DNA from: Bdellovibrionales bacterium
GTDB lineage: Bacteria > Bdellovibrionota > Bdellovibrionia > Bdellovibrionales > JAMPXM01
DNA length: 50,162 nt
Assembly (NCBI GenBank): GCA_016713885.1
Contig: JADJOF010000009.1
Location: forward strand, 1-50,162
Direction of reading: 5' to 3'
Positions 19,026 to 28,359 of this stretch are shown piece after piece. How positions within the stretch are numbered: position 1 is the first letter of the stretch; each line of letters opens with the position of its first letter. The notes under the pieces were generated by a model that did not search any database, was not told where the DNA came from, and saw only the letters and a program-made list of their open reading frames with translations. The translations under genes were made by a program, and so were the position numbers.

Positions 19026-20180
19026 TATTCCTCCCCGCAGACGGCCTTCGCACGCAGCGAGTAAGCCAAATTCTGTCGACTACAAAATACACCTGTTCCC
19101 ATTGCTGTTGTTCGAAAAGGCATCGCCGTCGATCCAAGCTCTCGCATCGAAAGCGAATTGAGAAACTGAATGCGCGCCGCTGCGGCCTGAGCCTCAAGTG
19201 GCTTTGGCTGCAAATGTGTATCCGTAAGTGGAATGGCCTCAACCGCCTGAAGCTTCAGCCGTCGAGCACTTGCATCCCACGCGAAATGGGCTCGCCCGAA
19301 TAGACCGTAATCCGTATCAACACCGCGACCCGTGATGTTCGCGGAGCCGACCATCAAATAGTTGCCGAGGGAATAGAAGATTGCTTTTCCCTGTACAGAC
19401 TGAACCGGCCGAACGACGTGCGGATGATGTCCCAAAACCAAATCCACATCGCCTTCGCTCAGCGCGCGCTCAAACATGGACCGCTGCCCCGCCTCAAGCG
19501 AGGTCTTCATTTCAGTGCCAGTATGAATGGAAAGAATCTTAAGATCCGCAGACGCCTCACGCAGACTCTTTAGAACCAAGTCGTAGTCGGCTTGATTTTT
19601 CACATTCAGGACACCCGCACGTGGAGTAGAGCCGACTCTAAACCGGGAGTCCATGATGCCAATCGCCGCAAACGCAACAGTGTGGGCACCGACGCGTAAA
19701 ATACGGGCCTGGCCAAAATCCTCACGAGTTCTTTCAATGCCGGCAAAGGCGACCGCTCGTGGCGCCGTGTGCGCAAGACCTTCAAATGTTGATAATGTCT
19801 CTTCCAATCCCGCAAAGCCGTGATTGTATGAATGGTTATTCGCAAGGCCAAACAGATTGAATCCGATATCAGCCAGATGAAGGATCGAATTCGGATGCGA
19901 CCGAAAAACAAAGGCCTTGTCTTGCGCCGGCAATGTCGTCTGCGACGTCACCACCGTCTCGATATTGGCGAAGTTCACATCGCCATCGATGAGCGGGCGC
20001 AAACCCGCCGTTAGTTGTTCGAAGCGATAGGAGCGGCCGCGAACACGAACGCCATCACCGGCCGGACTTTGCAGTGTTTTGTTGAAGTTGACGTCTCCAC
20101 CGAAAGTCAGGTGTCAGGTCGGCGCGGGCCGTGGCGGCTGATAAAAAAAACATGAAAATTACGGCCTTTACAGCATGCAT
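19025..20180 (-). CDS. CapA-like metallophosphatase-fold protein, one frame break
   Basis: The signal peptide (MHAVKAVIFMFFLSAATARA) starts at 20180 in one frame. The catalytic domain opens in another with LTFGGDVNFNKTL, the first metal motif, then NIET, GLANNHSYNHG and GHHPHVVRP, which are typical of CapA/PgsA poly-gamma-glutamate or capsule synthesis proteins. Removing one C near 20110-20111 joins them as ADLTLTFGGDVNFN, about 385 codons. It is exported and possibly processes or retains a surface polymer. It is coupled to the App1-like gene downstream. The start at 20180 lacks a clear ribosome site. Confidence 0.8.
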
Positions 20181-20282
20181 GGCGACAACATGCCCGCCCC
20201 TTCGACAAGAATCCATTTTCATGTCGAAGGCAGAATAAAAAACGATGGCCAAGCAGGATGTATCAGGGCTTTATTTCGTTCT

Positions 20283-21416
20283 ATGGAAAAGATTTCGCGC
20301 CTCTCCTTGCTGCGCCAACAGCTTGCTGCCTCAACTCCGCTGTCTCCCGCTCTCCGTGGGGGCCATACGCAAACCCTTCTTGGCCACATTCTCCCAAGCC
20401 TTTCGCGGCAGGAGTTTACCCTCTCAAATGCCCACACCCTCTCGCTTGCCGATGGCGATAAGCTCATTGGCCACATTGGTCCGATGAATCCAACGAGCCG
20501 AGGCTGGCTCCATATTTTCCATGGGTTGTCGGGCGACGTCGATTCTGTCTATATGCCACGCGCCGCTGTGGCGGCCGCGCGGGCCGGTTTCAATACGATG
20601 CTTTGGAACCACCGTGGCTGTGGTTTAGGTCGCCGACTCGCCATGGCTCCCTATCACTCGGGCCGAAGTGACGATATCGCTCGCGTCGTTCAATGGGCCA
20701 AAAGACAATGGCCGGGTACTCCACAGGGGGTACTTGGATTCAGTCTTTCAGCAAACGCGACCTGCCTCCTGGCCGCCGGAGTTGTACCGGCCCTCAAGAC
20801 GACGCCGCTGACTGCTGATGAATGGCGCCAAATTGACGGAGCTCTTCCCGACTTTGCAATCGCTGTAAACCCTCCGTTTGATCTCGCCCGGGCATCGCGG
20901 CGACTCAGTCACGAAGGCTCGCGCCTCTATGGAAGTCGCTTCGTCTTTGATCTCTTGCAGCTGCTCGACGACCGCAGCGCCATGACGCCAACCACAGATC
21001 AGCAGCACGACCTCCAGCAAATCGCTCGACACGCGCGCGCAAATCTCAATCTCTTCTCAAGCGTCGAACAGTTTGATGAGCTTTACACGAGCCGAGCCGG
21101 TGGCTTCGAAGATCGAAAAGACTATTACGCAAAAGCGTCTAGTGGTCAGTACCTGTCGAACACCGCGCTTCCGCTCGTTGTACTCTCTGCTGAAGACGAT
21201 CCGATCACACACGGGTTTGCGGACCTCCCCACCGATTTCTCCACATCATCCAACAGTTCTGATTGGATCGCCTTCGACAGACAAGAGTCCGGTGGACATA
21301 TGGGATACGTCGACGCCATGACGTTGCGCGGCCAGCTTCGCGCTGTCGCGATGCCAACTCTTCACCCACAGACCTGGTTTGAGCGACGACTTGCAATGTA
21401 TCTTGAACAGCTCTGA
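20283..21416 (+). CDS. YheT-like alpha/beta hydrolase
   Basis: A 377-residue cytoplasmic protein from the ATG at 20283. In-frame starts at 20175 and 20190 would overlap the divergent capA-like gene or its promoter. Family marks are GGHTQTLLGH near the start, HGLSGDVDSVY, the nucleophile elbow GFSLSAN, the acid in SAEDDPIT and the catalytic His in GGHMGYVD. YheT/EMB8 proteins are hydrolases of unclear physiological substrate. The DUF1499 lipoprotein gene follows 20 bases later on the same strand. Confidence 0.88.
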   Translation: MEKISRLSLLRQQLAASTPLSPALRGGHTQTLLGHILPSLSRQEFTLSNAHTLSLADGDKLIGHIGPMNPTSRGWLHIFHGLSGDVDSVYMPRAAVAAARAGFNTMLWNHRGCGLGRRLAMAPYHSGRSDDIARVVQWAKRQWPGTPQGVLGFSLSANATCLLAAGVVPALKTTPLTADEWRQIDGALPDFAIAVNPPFDLARASRRLSHEGSRLYGSRFVFDLLQLLDDRSAMTPTTDQQHDLQQIARHARANLNLFSSVEQFDELYTSRAGGFEDRKDYYAKASSGQYLSNTALPLVVLSAEDDPITHGFADLPTDFSTSSNSSDWIAFDRQESGGHMGYVDAMTLRGQLRAVAMPTLHPQTWFERRLAMYLEQL

Positions 21417-21436
21417 GTTTTTGCGAAGCTAAAAGG

Positions 21437-21907
21437 ATGAGATCACCAATCACTCTCCTGCTCCTGACCCTCATCGCCTTGCTCGAGTGCGGCTGCTCGC
21501 TGCTCGACGCCTATCAAACTCGAACCGGCCCAAGCGATAGTCTTTACATTGAAGGTCGACTCGCACCCTGTGCCGAACGGCCCAATTGCGTCTCCACCCA
21601 AAGCCTTTCGGTTGAACACAAAATTGTTCCATTCACTTACTCAAAACCGTCGGCCGATGCCGCCGTGGCCCTCAAGGCCGAACTCTCTCGGCAATCTCAG
21701 GCTCGACTCGTCAAAGAAGATGGAAACTATCTACACTTTGAATTTCGTTCAGGCGTGATGCAAACCATCGACGATGTCGAATTCTATTTTGATGAACCAA
21801 CAAAGACCGTGCAGTTCCGAAGTTCGTCGCGTTTTGGATATAGCGACTGGGGTGAAAACCGGAAGCGAATGGAAAACATTCGAAACGTCATTCTTGGCCA
21901 TATTTAA
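21437..21907 (+). CDS. DUF1499 family secreted protein
   Basis: A 156-residue protein with a hydrophobic N-terminus. Cys18 and Cys20 are possible lipidation sites, though the residues before them are atypical. The body has the DUF1499 hallmarks: RPNCVSTQS, TIDDVEFYFDE and FRSSSRFGYSDWGENRKRMENIR. Family function is unknown. It probably shares a transcript with the YheT-like gene. Its stop lies six bases from the end of the convergent cNMP gene, with no terminator visible. Confidence 0.88.
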   Translation: MRSPITLLLLTLIALLECGCSLLDAYQTRTGPSDSLYIEGRLAPCAERPNCVSTQSLSVEHKIVPFTYSKPSADAAVALKAELSRQSQARLVKEDGNYLHFEFRSGVMQTIDDVEFYFDEPTKTVQFRSSSRFGYSDWGENRKRMENIRNVILGHI

Positions 21908-21913
21908 GAATCT

Positions 21914-23077
21914 TTAAGCGGCGGCTGTGAACTTATGGCCGCACTCCGAACAAAACTTCGGAGCGCCTTCGTACCCATGTCCGCAGCTTGGGCATTGCAA
22001 ACCACCCGCATTGGCTTTCTTAAACTTGCGTGGATCGAATGCGGCCTCATCGAGATCGACAAAGCCTTTTTCATTCCATCGCTCGACCTCTTTAAGGACC
22101 GTCCAAATGCGATTCCAACGAATCAGCTCTTTGATTTCAAATTGCAGCTGAACACCGGCGTCTGTTGCTGAGCGTTTTACAAAAATTCCTTTTTGCTCGA
22201 TAACACCAAAATAGTCTGCATTTAGCTGAACGCCGCTCTCTTCTTTAAAGCGCTCAACCACACTGGCAAACTCCAACCGAACGAATCCATTGCGATCAGG
22301 CTCAAGGCCATCGGCGTAGTCCACCAACGCACCAACCACCTGCATCACCTTCTCGTCCGTCTTTAGAAAGTCGGCTTTACCACCCTTAAAGTGGTAGTAC
22401 TGCCAGTGTTCAAAAACCCACTCAACAAACGAGAGGTCCCTAAAAAGCACTGAGCCGATCTCGTCCGGTGCCTCTGGATCGTCTTCATTCTTCTGCATCT
22501 CAAACTTTGCAAGCCCCAGTTTAACAAAAACCGAGACGGCGGATTCCATTCGCTTCGGAGACTCCATAAAAACCCGCTGAGCGTATTGCCTCATCAGGAG
22601 CCACGAGACACGGACCGAGCCGTCCTTCTCTTTGACGCCCTTGTGGTTGGCAACATGGAAAACCGTACCAAAAATCTTTGCCGTTTGGTCGGGAGGACAC
22701 GCCTGGCTGTCGCGTTCCATTCGGATCGACTTGAGCTCGTTGTGAAGAAGCTTCGTGCGATCAGCAAACGACTTGGTCAACATCTTGATGACTTGTGATC
22801 CGGCTTCGATCTGCGCCTTCACAGCCTCAATTGGCAATTCTAAGATTTTGGTTTCGGCGGTCGCAACAGCCGAGTGCGGATGTGTCGCCTGACCTGACAA
22901 GACATGATCGCCAATCACTTGGTTAGCACCGAGCATGAACAGCTCAATGGGCTTCGTGCGAATGAGTTGGAGAGAAACCTGGCCAGACTGTATCAAATAG
23001 AGAGTGCCGGCCTTTTCGCCTTCACGATAAATGACGTCTCCCCGTTTATAAACTTTTGGTCCAGCCGGTGCCGCCAT
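21914..23077 (-). CDS. Cyclic-nucleotide-binding domain protein with zinc ribbon
   Basis: A 387-residue cytoplasmic protein (start at 23077; a longer frame opens at 23092). The N-terminal 110 residues form a Crp-like cNMP-binding fold (VYKRGDVIYREGEKAGTLYLIQSGQVSLQL), but no DNA-binding helix-turn-helix is evident. A 200-residue middle region is unassigned. The C-terminus has a zinc ribbon with CPSC and CSEC. The arginine-containing phosphate cassette usual for cAMP binding is not clear, so ligand binding is uncertain. It may link a second messenger or redox state to a protein or RNA partner. Confidence 0.78.
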   Translation of the reverse strand: MAAPAGPKVYKRGDVIYREGEKAGTLYLIQSGQVSLQLIRTKPIELFMLGANQVIGDHVLSGQATHPHSAVATAETKILELPIEAVKAQIEAGSQVIKMLTKSFADRTKLLHNELKSIRMERDSQACPPDQTAKIFGTVFHVANHKGVKEKDGSVRVSWLLMRQYAQRVFMESPKRMESAVSVFVKLGLAKFEMQKNEDDPEAPDEIGSVLFRDLSFVEWVFEHWQYYHFKGGKADFLKTDEKVMQVVGALVDYADGLEPDRNGFVRLEFASVVERFKEESGVQLNADYFGVIEQKGIFVKRSATDAGVQLQFEIKELIRWNRIWTVLKEVERWNEKGFVDLDEAAFDPRKFKKANAGGLQCPSCGHGYEGAPKFCSECGHKFTAAA

Positions 23078-23147
23078 CGCGTTCCCCCTCAAGGGAGTAT
23101 CGACATTGCGCCGGCATCGCTTGAGGTCCAGTCACACATAGATTCGG

Positions 23148-23927
23148 TTAACGAGCTGTCCAGCCCCCATCCATTGTCAGGATAGAGCCCGTCATCGCTT
23201 TTGCGGAAGGACTGGCTAAAAACAGGGCGAGATCCGCCAAGTGTTCCACTTCGATAAACTCTTTTTTGGGTTGAGCTGCCAAAATCACATCGCGAATAAC
23301 TTTGTCTCGAGTTGTGCCATGGGCCGCGGCCTGTTGATCGATCTGGCCTTCGACCAAAGGCGTGCGAACGTATCCGGGGCAGATGGCATTACAAGTAATC
23401 GCAGTTTCTGCAAGCTCAAGTGCCACGGACTTCGTTAAGCCAAGTACACCGTGTTTCGCTGCGACATAAGCCGATTTGAACGGTGAAGCGACAAGTCCAT
23501 GCACCGAGGCGATATTGATAATACGGCCCGCGCCTCTGCGCTTCATCGAAGGGAGAACCGCGTGAATGGTGTGAAAGCAGCTTGAAAGATTGATCGCCAA
23601 AATCGCGTCCCACTTCTCCTCAGGGAATTCGTCGACCGGCGCCACATGCTGAATGCCAGCGTTGTTGATCAACACATCAATGGGTCCAAGCTCGGCCTCA
23701 GCCTTTGCAACCATGTCACGAATCTCTGACGGTCGACGCATATCGGCCGGCGAGTACCACGTCTTTACCTTGAATTCAGAGCGCAGTTCGTTTTGCAACT
23801 TCTCAACAGTCGGTGCATCCGCAATGCCATTGAGAGTGACCGAATAGCCTTGTTTTGCAAAACCTCGGGCCAAACCCCAGCCAATTCCACTTGTTGAACC
23901 AGTGATTAAAATATGTCGCGTGCTCAT
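23148..23927 (-). CDS. bdhA: D-beta-hydroxybutyrate dehydrogenase
   Basis: A 259-residue short-chain dehydrogenase that interconverts 3-hydroxybutyrate and acetoacetate with NAD. It has the cofactor motif TGSTSGIG (10-16), NNAG (88-91) and catalytic Ser141, Tyr154 and Lys158. The segments NNAGIQHVAPVDEFPEEKWD, INIASVHGLVASPFKSAYVAAKHG and QPKKEFI are close to known BdhA enzymes, which supports this substrate over a generic SDR. It fits polyhydroxybutyrate or ketone-body use together with FadE elsewhere in the window. It is divergent from the MetX-like gene. Confidence 0.92.
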   Translation of the reverse strand: MSTRHILITGSTSGIGWGLARGFAKQGYSVTLNGIADAPTVEKLQNELRSEFKVKTWYSPADMRRPSEIRDMVAKAEAELGPIDVLINNAGIQHVAPVDEFPEEKWDAILAINLSSCFHTIHAVLPSMKRRGAGRIINIASVHGLVASPFKSAYVAAKHGVLGLTKSVALELAETAITCNAICPGYVRTPLVEGQIDQQAAAHGTTRDKVIRDVILAAQPKKEFIEVEHLADLALFLASPSAKAMTGSILTMDGGWTAR

Positions 23928-23976
23928 ATGAACTCCAAGGTGACAACGAGGACGTCACGTCTTAACAAGATTCCCT

Positions 23977-25020
23977 ATGTCACACAAAATGGAGCCGTTT
24001 TCGTCAAACACTATTGTCCAGAAAAGAGTCTTTACTCTACCTCGCCTCGAACTCGAGTGCGGTGAGACGTTAGCCAACGTCAGCATTGGATATGAGTGCT
24101 ATGGCACGTTAAGCGAAAAGAAAGACAACGCGATTTTCATCGCGCACTATTTCTCCGGCACAAGCCATGCGGCTGGTCGATATGCGGAGTCTGACGTTGA
24201 ACCCGGCTACTGGGATACGATCATTGGCTCCGGAAAAGCAATCGACACCGATCGCTTCTTTGTCATCGCGGCCGACAGCATCGCCAATCTCAATACCGGC
24301 AATCCACAGGTCGTGACCACGGGGCCAAAATCAGTCAATCCGGAAACTGGCGTCGCCTACGGCTCATCTTTTCCCGCCGTTCGTCTCACCGACACTGTGC
24401 GCGCTCACTATTCTCTCTGTCGATCTCTCGGAATTGAAACACTGCACGCGGTCTGCGGTCCGTCGATGGGCTCCATGCAGGCCCTTGAGTGGGCCGCCCT
24501 TTTTGGAGATCGAGTCAAACGCGTGTTCGGCGCCATCGGCGGCGGTCTTGCGATTGAGCCGTATTTGATTTCACTCTTGGATCAGTGGGTCATGCCCATT
24601 CGATTGAATCGAGAAGAAGGCCTCATTGCATCACTTGAACTCGTCACCATCAATGCGCTCTCGCCCAATTGGGCCCACAACATGTTCAAGCGCCGGCCCT
24701 TTGCGATCACCGAGGCGCTGCGCGAAGTGGCGCGCACGCGAGCCGGCATAGCCGATGCCGACTCCTTTCTCCGCCTCGCTGACGCCGTTCGCAATTTCAA
24801 CGTTCGAGAAAACGCAAAGAACATCTCCGCCAAGATTCTTTGGATTCCATGCCGAAGTGATTCTCTGATCTTCCCAGAGTTCGCCGAACGTGGCGTCGCC
24901 GAGATGAAAGCCTTGGGCCTCAACGTCGAGCTTGAATGGCTTGAGACCGACGGCGGCCATCTCGACGGCCTCAGCCAACTCGCCCCACTCGCCCCCACAA
25001 TCCGCCGTTTTCTCGAATAG
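23977..25020 (+). CDS. MetX-like acyltransferase/esterase family protein
   Basis: A 347-residue alpha/beta-hydrolase enzyme of the homoserine O-acetyltransferase family. The nucleophile is Ser163 in GPSMGSMQALEWA; Asp295 (CRSDSLIFP) and His328 (DGGHLDG) complete the triad. The oxyanion region reads AHYFSGTSHAAGRY rather than the SGDAHVAG type of true MetX. Together with the PGYWDTIIGSGKAIDT segment, this is closer to the MetX-like putative esterases, so a role in methionine synthesis is not certain. The stop codon lies inside the first copy of the 23-bp repeat at 25019. Confidence 0.82.
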   Translation: MSHKMEPFSSNTIVQKRVFTLPRLELECGETLANVSIGYECYGTLSEKKDNAIFIAHYFSGTSHAAGRYAESDVEPGYWDTIIGSGKAIDTDRFFVIAADSIANLNTGNPQVVTTGPKSVNPETGVAYGSSFPAVRLTDTVRAHYSLCRSLGIETLHAVCGPSMGSMQALEWAALFGDRVKRVFGAIGGGLAIEPYLISLLDQWVMPIRLNREEGLIASLELVTINALSPNWAHNMFKRRPFAITEALREVARTRAGIADADSFLRLADAVRNFNVRENAKNISAKILWIPCRSDSLIFPEFAERGVAEMKALGLNVELEWLETDGGHLDGLSQLAPLAPTIRRFLE

Positions 25021-25041
25021 GCCAGAGGCCGAAGCGACACT
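25019..25041 (+). repeat. Direct repeat copy 1 (23 bp)
   Basis: AGGCCAGAGGCCGAAGCGAC plus ACT is repeated exactly 60 bases downstream. It contains the small palindrome GGCCAGAGGCC and overlaps the TAG stop of the MetX-like gene. Confidence 0.95.
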
Positions 25042-25048
25042 CCCCAAT

Positions 25049-25072
25049 CTTTCCGCGCCCCTGCGCGGAAAG
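25049..25072. terminator. Hairpin between direct repeats, possible terminator
   Basis: A perfect 10-bp stem CTTTCCGCGC / GCGCGGAAAG with a four-base CCCT loop lies between two convergent genes. There is no T-run on either side, so termination would be weak or factor-dependent. Its position exactly between the two repeat copies suggests it belongs to the same element. Confidence 0.6.
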
Positions 25073-25078
25073 CAGCGA

Positions 25079-25101
25079 AGGCCAGAGGCCGAAGCGACAC
25101 T
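25079..25101 (+). repeat. Direct repeat copy 2 (23 bp)
   Basis: Identical to 25019-25041. It overlaps the stop codon (complement of 25100-25102) of the minus-strand 2OG oxygenase gene. Confidence 0.95.
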
Positions 25102-25813
25102 AATAGATTTTGAAAAACGAAATCGCCTTCGCGACGTTCTCTTGCGTCAGCGCGACGCTCAATGCGAGCGTCACCGCTCCTTCTTCAAAGCTGACAACCG
25201 AATGTGTCTTCAAGGCATTAAACAAGTACGGCCGGCCCGGCTCATAGCTAACGAGTCTACCATCAAGAACAAAATGAAAACGATCATCGCCCGTTCGGTT
25301 CAACGGAACGAGAATGCGAAAATAGTCTGGAATTTGATAGCTCACAGAGCCATCCCGATGCGGAGGAAAATGACCACCGGGCTGAAAACGAACAAAACGG
25401 CAACGACCGACATTGGGCATGAACGGCTCGCAAAGCCGATGAATCGCCGTGCAATGCCGATAGGCCGCTGTGGGAACATTAAAATCACACTCTGAAACTT
25501 TCTGACCAGTTTCTTTTGACCACTCATACAGCGAAAAAAGATCGGGAACTCCCGACATTCCACCGTCAAGGGAGGTCACCGAAAGCCCTTCTCGCGGATT
25601 CGACTTCTTTGCGCCGACAGCATTGTAGGGAACCCACGACGTCTCAAAAGACTTTAACTCATTGTGAAGCTGGTCCAGATCAACAACCTGATCCAACGGA
25701 ATAACATCTCCATACAAATGGAGCTGTTGGAAGAGCTGCATTCGCTCTGTGTTCACTCTTTGAATCATTGCCCAATCGATGTCACCCACCGTGCTCTCCC
25801 CGATCTCACTCAA
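25100..25813 (-). CDS. 2OG-Fe(II) oxygenase, aspartyl/asparaginyl hydroxylase-like
   Basis: A 237-residue protein with metal ligands His152 and Asp154 in GGHFPPHRDGS and a distal His204 in KTHSVVSF. The LNRTGDDRFHFVLDGRL segment matches the double-stranded beta-helix of aspartyl/asparaginyl beta-hydroxylase-type enzymes, which use 2-oxoglutarate and oxygen to hydroxylate protein side chains or small molecules. The substrate is unknown. It starts two bases after the stop of the tandem rhodanese gene, so they are cotranscribed. Function by analogy only. Confidence 0.8.
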   Translation of the reverse strand: MSEIGESTVGDIDWAMIQRVNTERMQLFQQLHLYGDVIPLDQVVDLDQLHNELKSFETSWVPYNAVGAKKSNPREGLSVTSLDGGMSGVPDLFSLYEWSKETGQKVSECDFNVPTAAYRHCTAIHRLCEPFMPNVGRCRFVRFQPGGHFPPHRDGSVSYQIPDYFRILVPLNRTGDDRFHFVLDGRLVSYEPGRPYLFNALKTHSVVSFEEGAVTLALSVALTQENVAKAISFFKIY

Positions 25814-25815
25814 AT

Positions 25816-27288
25816 CTATTTCTTCGGCGTACCCGCCCGAGAAGGGTCCACAGGCGGCTTTAACTGCGGCTTTTCAGTCTTTAAAACAGCATCTGTCTTT
25901 TGTGCTAACTCTGGGCTCTTTCCGACCAAAAAACGCCCCGAGTATTCGCTACCGAGACTGTTCCACTTGAGCATGCCATCGCGGCACCAGTAGACATTGG
26001 AGAATCCGTTGGCCTTCAGAACAAGTCCCGCCTTGTATCCCGCAAAATCGCGACGGTCTCGACCGATAATAATGATATGCGCACTCTGCGGAATCGCGTT
26101 GGGAACTACGAACTGGTCACCCACTTTCGCCAAAATGTCGCCACTCAAACCGCGTCGACGAAATAGAAACTCGTCCGATTCTTTGTAAACCGAAGACCAA
26201 GCACCGGGAATGTATCCCGCCGCAAAGTCAGCGCGACTGCGTATGTCTACAATCTCTGGCTTAATGGCCGGATCAAACATCAACCGCGCAAGCTGGGCCA
26301 AATCAATGACCGTGATTTGCTTGGACACCGTCGGCGGAAAGGCGATCATATTCTGAAAGTACGCCATTCCTTCATAGAAGTAGTAAACCCGCGTATAACC
26401 ACGGCTGGCCAACAACAACGCCGCTCGGCGAGGACGCAAGTCAAAGATATCAGAACCGATCACCAGAATCGGCTGATCTTTTGCGACAGTCACTTTTGAA
26501 AGATCAAATCGATCACCTTGATTTGCAAAAGTCTCAGGACCACGCTCCAAGTTCAGTTCGCGGCCCAATTGATAGGGAGCGCTGACCGCACCTTTGACAC
26601 GAGATCTCGCGAACTCTTTGGCCGTGCGAACATCCAGGACAAAATTTCCTGCTTGGATGGCCGTCTCGACCTGCTCTCGATTGATAGCGAGAACGCCATC
26701 GAGCTTCGGCCCCTGTCGCAACAACCCATTGCCCGTCTCAGAGAAAATAAATCGCCCTGACACAAAAATCGCGCGATCCATCGCCCCCAGGAGACCCGCC
26801 ATACCGGCGATCAAACCATGCTGAGTGTCTGGAATGGTCGGCGACGGGTTCAAACCGGTCGGCATAAACCAACCAACATCAGCATAAAGTCCGCTCGAAC
26901 CCTGCTTCAAGGCCAAGCGCACCGGATAGCCAACTTGAATACAGGAAACGTTGCGGTCGACCGCGAATACTCCCAGTCGACTGCGGGAAGACGAAAACGT
27001 ATCGGGAACTAAGGCGTGATAGGTGGCGTCAGAAATTTCAGTTGGACGCCACGCCTCAACTGTTTTGCAGGCTTCAGTCGCTGCGATTCCGCTTTTAGGC
27101 TTAAGCTGCTCATCGATCAGCTGATCATATGGGCGCAATGGATCCAATAGCGACTTATCGCCAACCGTATACTGCGTTCCCGGAGCCGGAAGATCAATCG
27201 CATCCGCCGCAGGTGCCTCTCGCACAACGCTCGATACCACAAGACCAAGAAAAATGACTTTCGCGAAAAATTCGACGATGTTTCCCAT
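25816..27288 (-). CDS. Secreted tandem rhodanese-fold protein lacking active-site cysteines
   Basis: A 490-residue product with a signal peptide (ending APAAD) and two rhodanese-like domains. The first (about 200-310) has FVLDVRTAKEFARSRVKGAVSAPY and the second (about 345-450) has PEIVDIRSRADFAAGYIPGAWSS. The loop that holds the sulfur-carrying cysteine reads VIGSDIFDLRPRRAA in the first and IIGRDRRDFAGYKA in the second, with no cysteine in either, so both domains should be catalytically dead. YWCRDGM in the second has a cysteine at a different place. It may bind rather than transfer. It forms a two-gene unit with the 2OG oxygenase. Confidence 0.82.
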   Translation of the reverse strand: MGNIVEFFAKVIFLGLVVSSVVREAPAADAIDLPAPGTQYTVGDKSLLDPLRPYDQLIDEQLKPKSGIAATEACKTVEAWRPTEISDATYHALVPDTFSSSRSRLGVFAVDRNVSCIQVGYPVRLALKQGSSGLYADVGWFMPTGLNPSPTIPDTQHGLIAGMAGLLGAMDRAIFVSGRFIFSETGNGLLRQGPKLDGVLAINREQVETAIQAGNFVLDVRTAKEFARSRVKGAVSAPYQLGRELNLERGPETFANQGDRFDLSKVTVAKDQPILVIGSDIFDLRPRRAALLLASRGYTRVYYFYEGMAYFQNMIAFPPTVSKQITVIDLAQLARLMFDPAIKPEIVDIRSRADFAAGYIPGAWSSVYKESDEFLFRRRGLSGDILAKVGDQFVVPNAIPQSAHIIIIGRDRRDFAGYKAGLVLKANGFSNVYWCRDGMLKWNSLGSEYSGRFLVGKSPELAQKTDAVLKTEKPQLKPPVDPSRAGTPKK

Positions 27289-27327
27289 AAGCGAAGCCTA
27301 ACAGTCGCTGCAGACGAGAGCAAACAC

Positions 27328-28359
27328 ATGCACCCTGATGTAACACGCGAAGTAACAATTGAAACCACGGGCTTGTCGCGCAGCTACGAGACTTATAAAA
27401 AGCCTGAGGGACTGCTGAAATCAATTGAAGGCTTTTGGAAACGCGAGACGATCCAGAAGGTCGCCGTCCACCCTACGACGCTGACAGTTTATCGTGGACA
27501 GATTGTAGGCCTGGTCGGCTCCAATGGGGCCGGCAAAACGACTCTGCTGAAGCTTTTATCGGGGTTGATATATCCCAGTGCTGGGACGACCAAAGTCTTG
27601 GGCTATGATCCACACGAACGTCGACCAGAGTTTCTCCGACGGGTCAGCATCCTGCTGGGCCAAAAAGCCCAACTCTGGTGGGACCTGGCGCCGGCCGACA
27701 GCTATGAGCTACTTGCGAAAATCTACGAGATCGATAGCGCCGTGGCCCGCAGTCGCGTCCGCGAGCTCGCCGATCTGCTGGCGTGCACCGAACAACTTCA
27801 CGTTCAACTGCGACGACTCTCGCTCGGCGAACGGATGAAAATGGAAATCATCGGCGCACTTCTACACCGACCCGAGGTGCTGTTCCTCGATGAGCCTACA
27901 ATTGGTCTCGATATCATCGCGCAAACTAAAATCCGCGAATTCCTAGGCGAATATGTCAAAGTGGAGCGGCCCACCGTCATTTTGACCAGCCACTACATGG
28001 ACGATATCTCTCTGCTGGCAGATCGCCTGATGTTGATCAGCCATGGCAAAATTGTATATGACGGGACCGTCGAAGCATTCACTGCAAAATCAGAGCTGCG
28101 ACAAACCCTATCGCTGAAACTTGTCCACCCGCCGATGCAGGACGTGACCCTCCGACACGACTTTAAGATCAGTGCCGGCACACGGTCAGTTCGCTTTGAA
28201 ATGCCAGCGCAATGGATTGCCGATGTGCTGGGCGAACTAATGGCACTCTCGCCAGTTTACGATATTAAAATTGAAGAGGTTGAGTTTGAAGACGTTATAC
28301 GCTCCTTCATGGAGCAAGATGCTCGGCTGCGCGCGGCTGGCCATTCTCCAACAGCTTGA
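27328..28359 (+). CDS. ABC-2 type exporter ATPase
   Basis: A 343-residue ATPase with Walker A GSNGAGKTT, signature LSLGERMKME, Walker B VLFLDEPTIGLD and switch His in LTSHYMDD. The overall arrangement and the two adjacent permeases match the COG4586 type of ABC-2 exporter found beside COG4587/COG3694 permeases; substrates of that group are mostly unknown (drug or lipid export is suspected). The 3' end overlaps the first permease gene by 41 bases. It is divergent from the rhodanese gene with 39 bases between starts. Confidence 0.92.
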   Translation: MHPDVTREVTIETTGLSRSYETYKKPEGLLKSIEGFWKRETIQKVAVHPTTLTVYRGQIVGLVGSNGAGKTTLLKLLSGLIYPSAGTTKVLGYDPHERRPEFLRRVSILLGQKAQLWWDLAPADSYELLAKIYEIDSAVARSRVRELADLLACTEQLHVQLRRLSLGERMKMEIIGALLHRPEVLFLDEPTIGLDIIAQTKIREFLGEYVKVERPTVILTSHYMDDISLLADRLMLISHGKIVYDGTVEAFTAKSELRQTLSLKLVHPPMQDVTLRHDFKISAGTRSVRFEMPAQWIADVLGELMALSPVYDIKIEEVEFEDVIRSFMEQDARLRAAGHSPTA

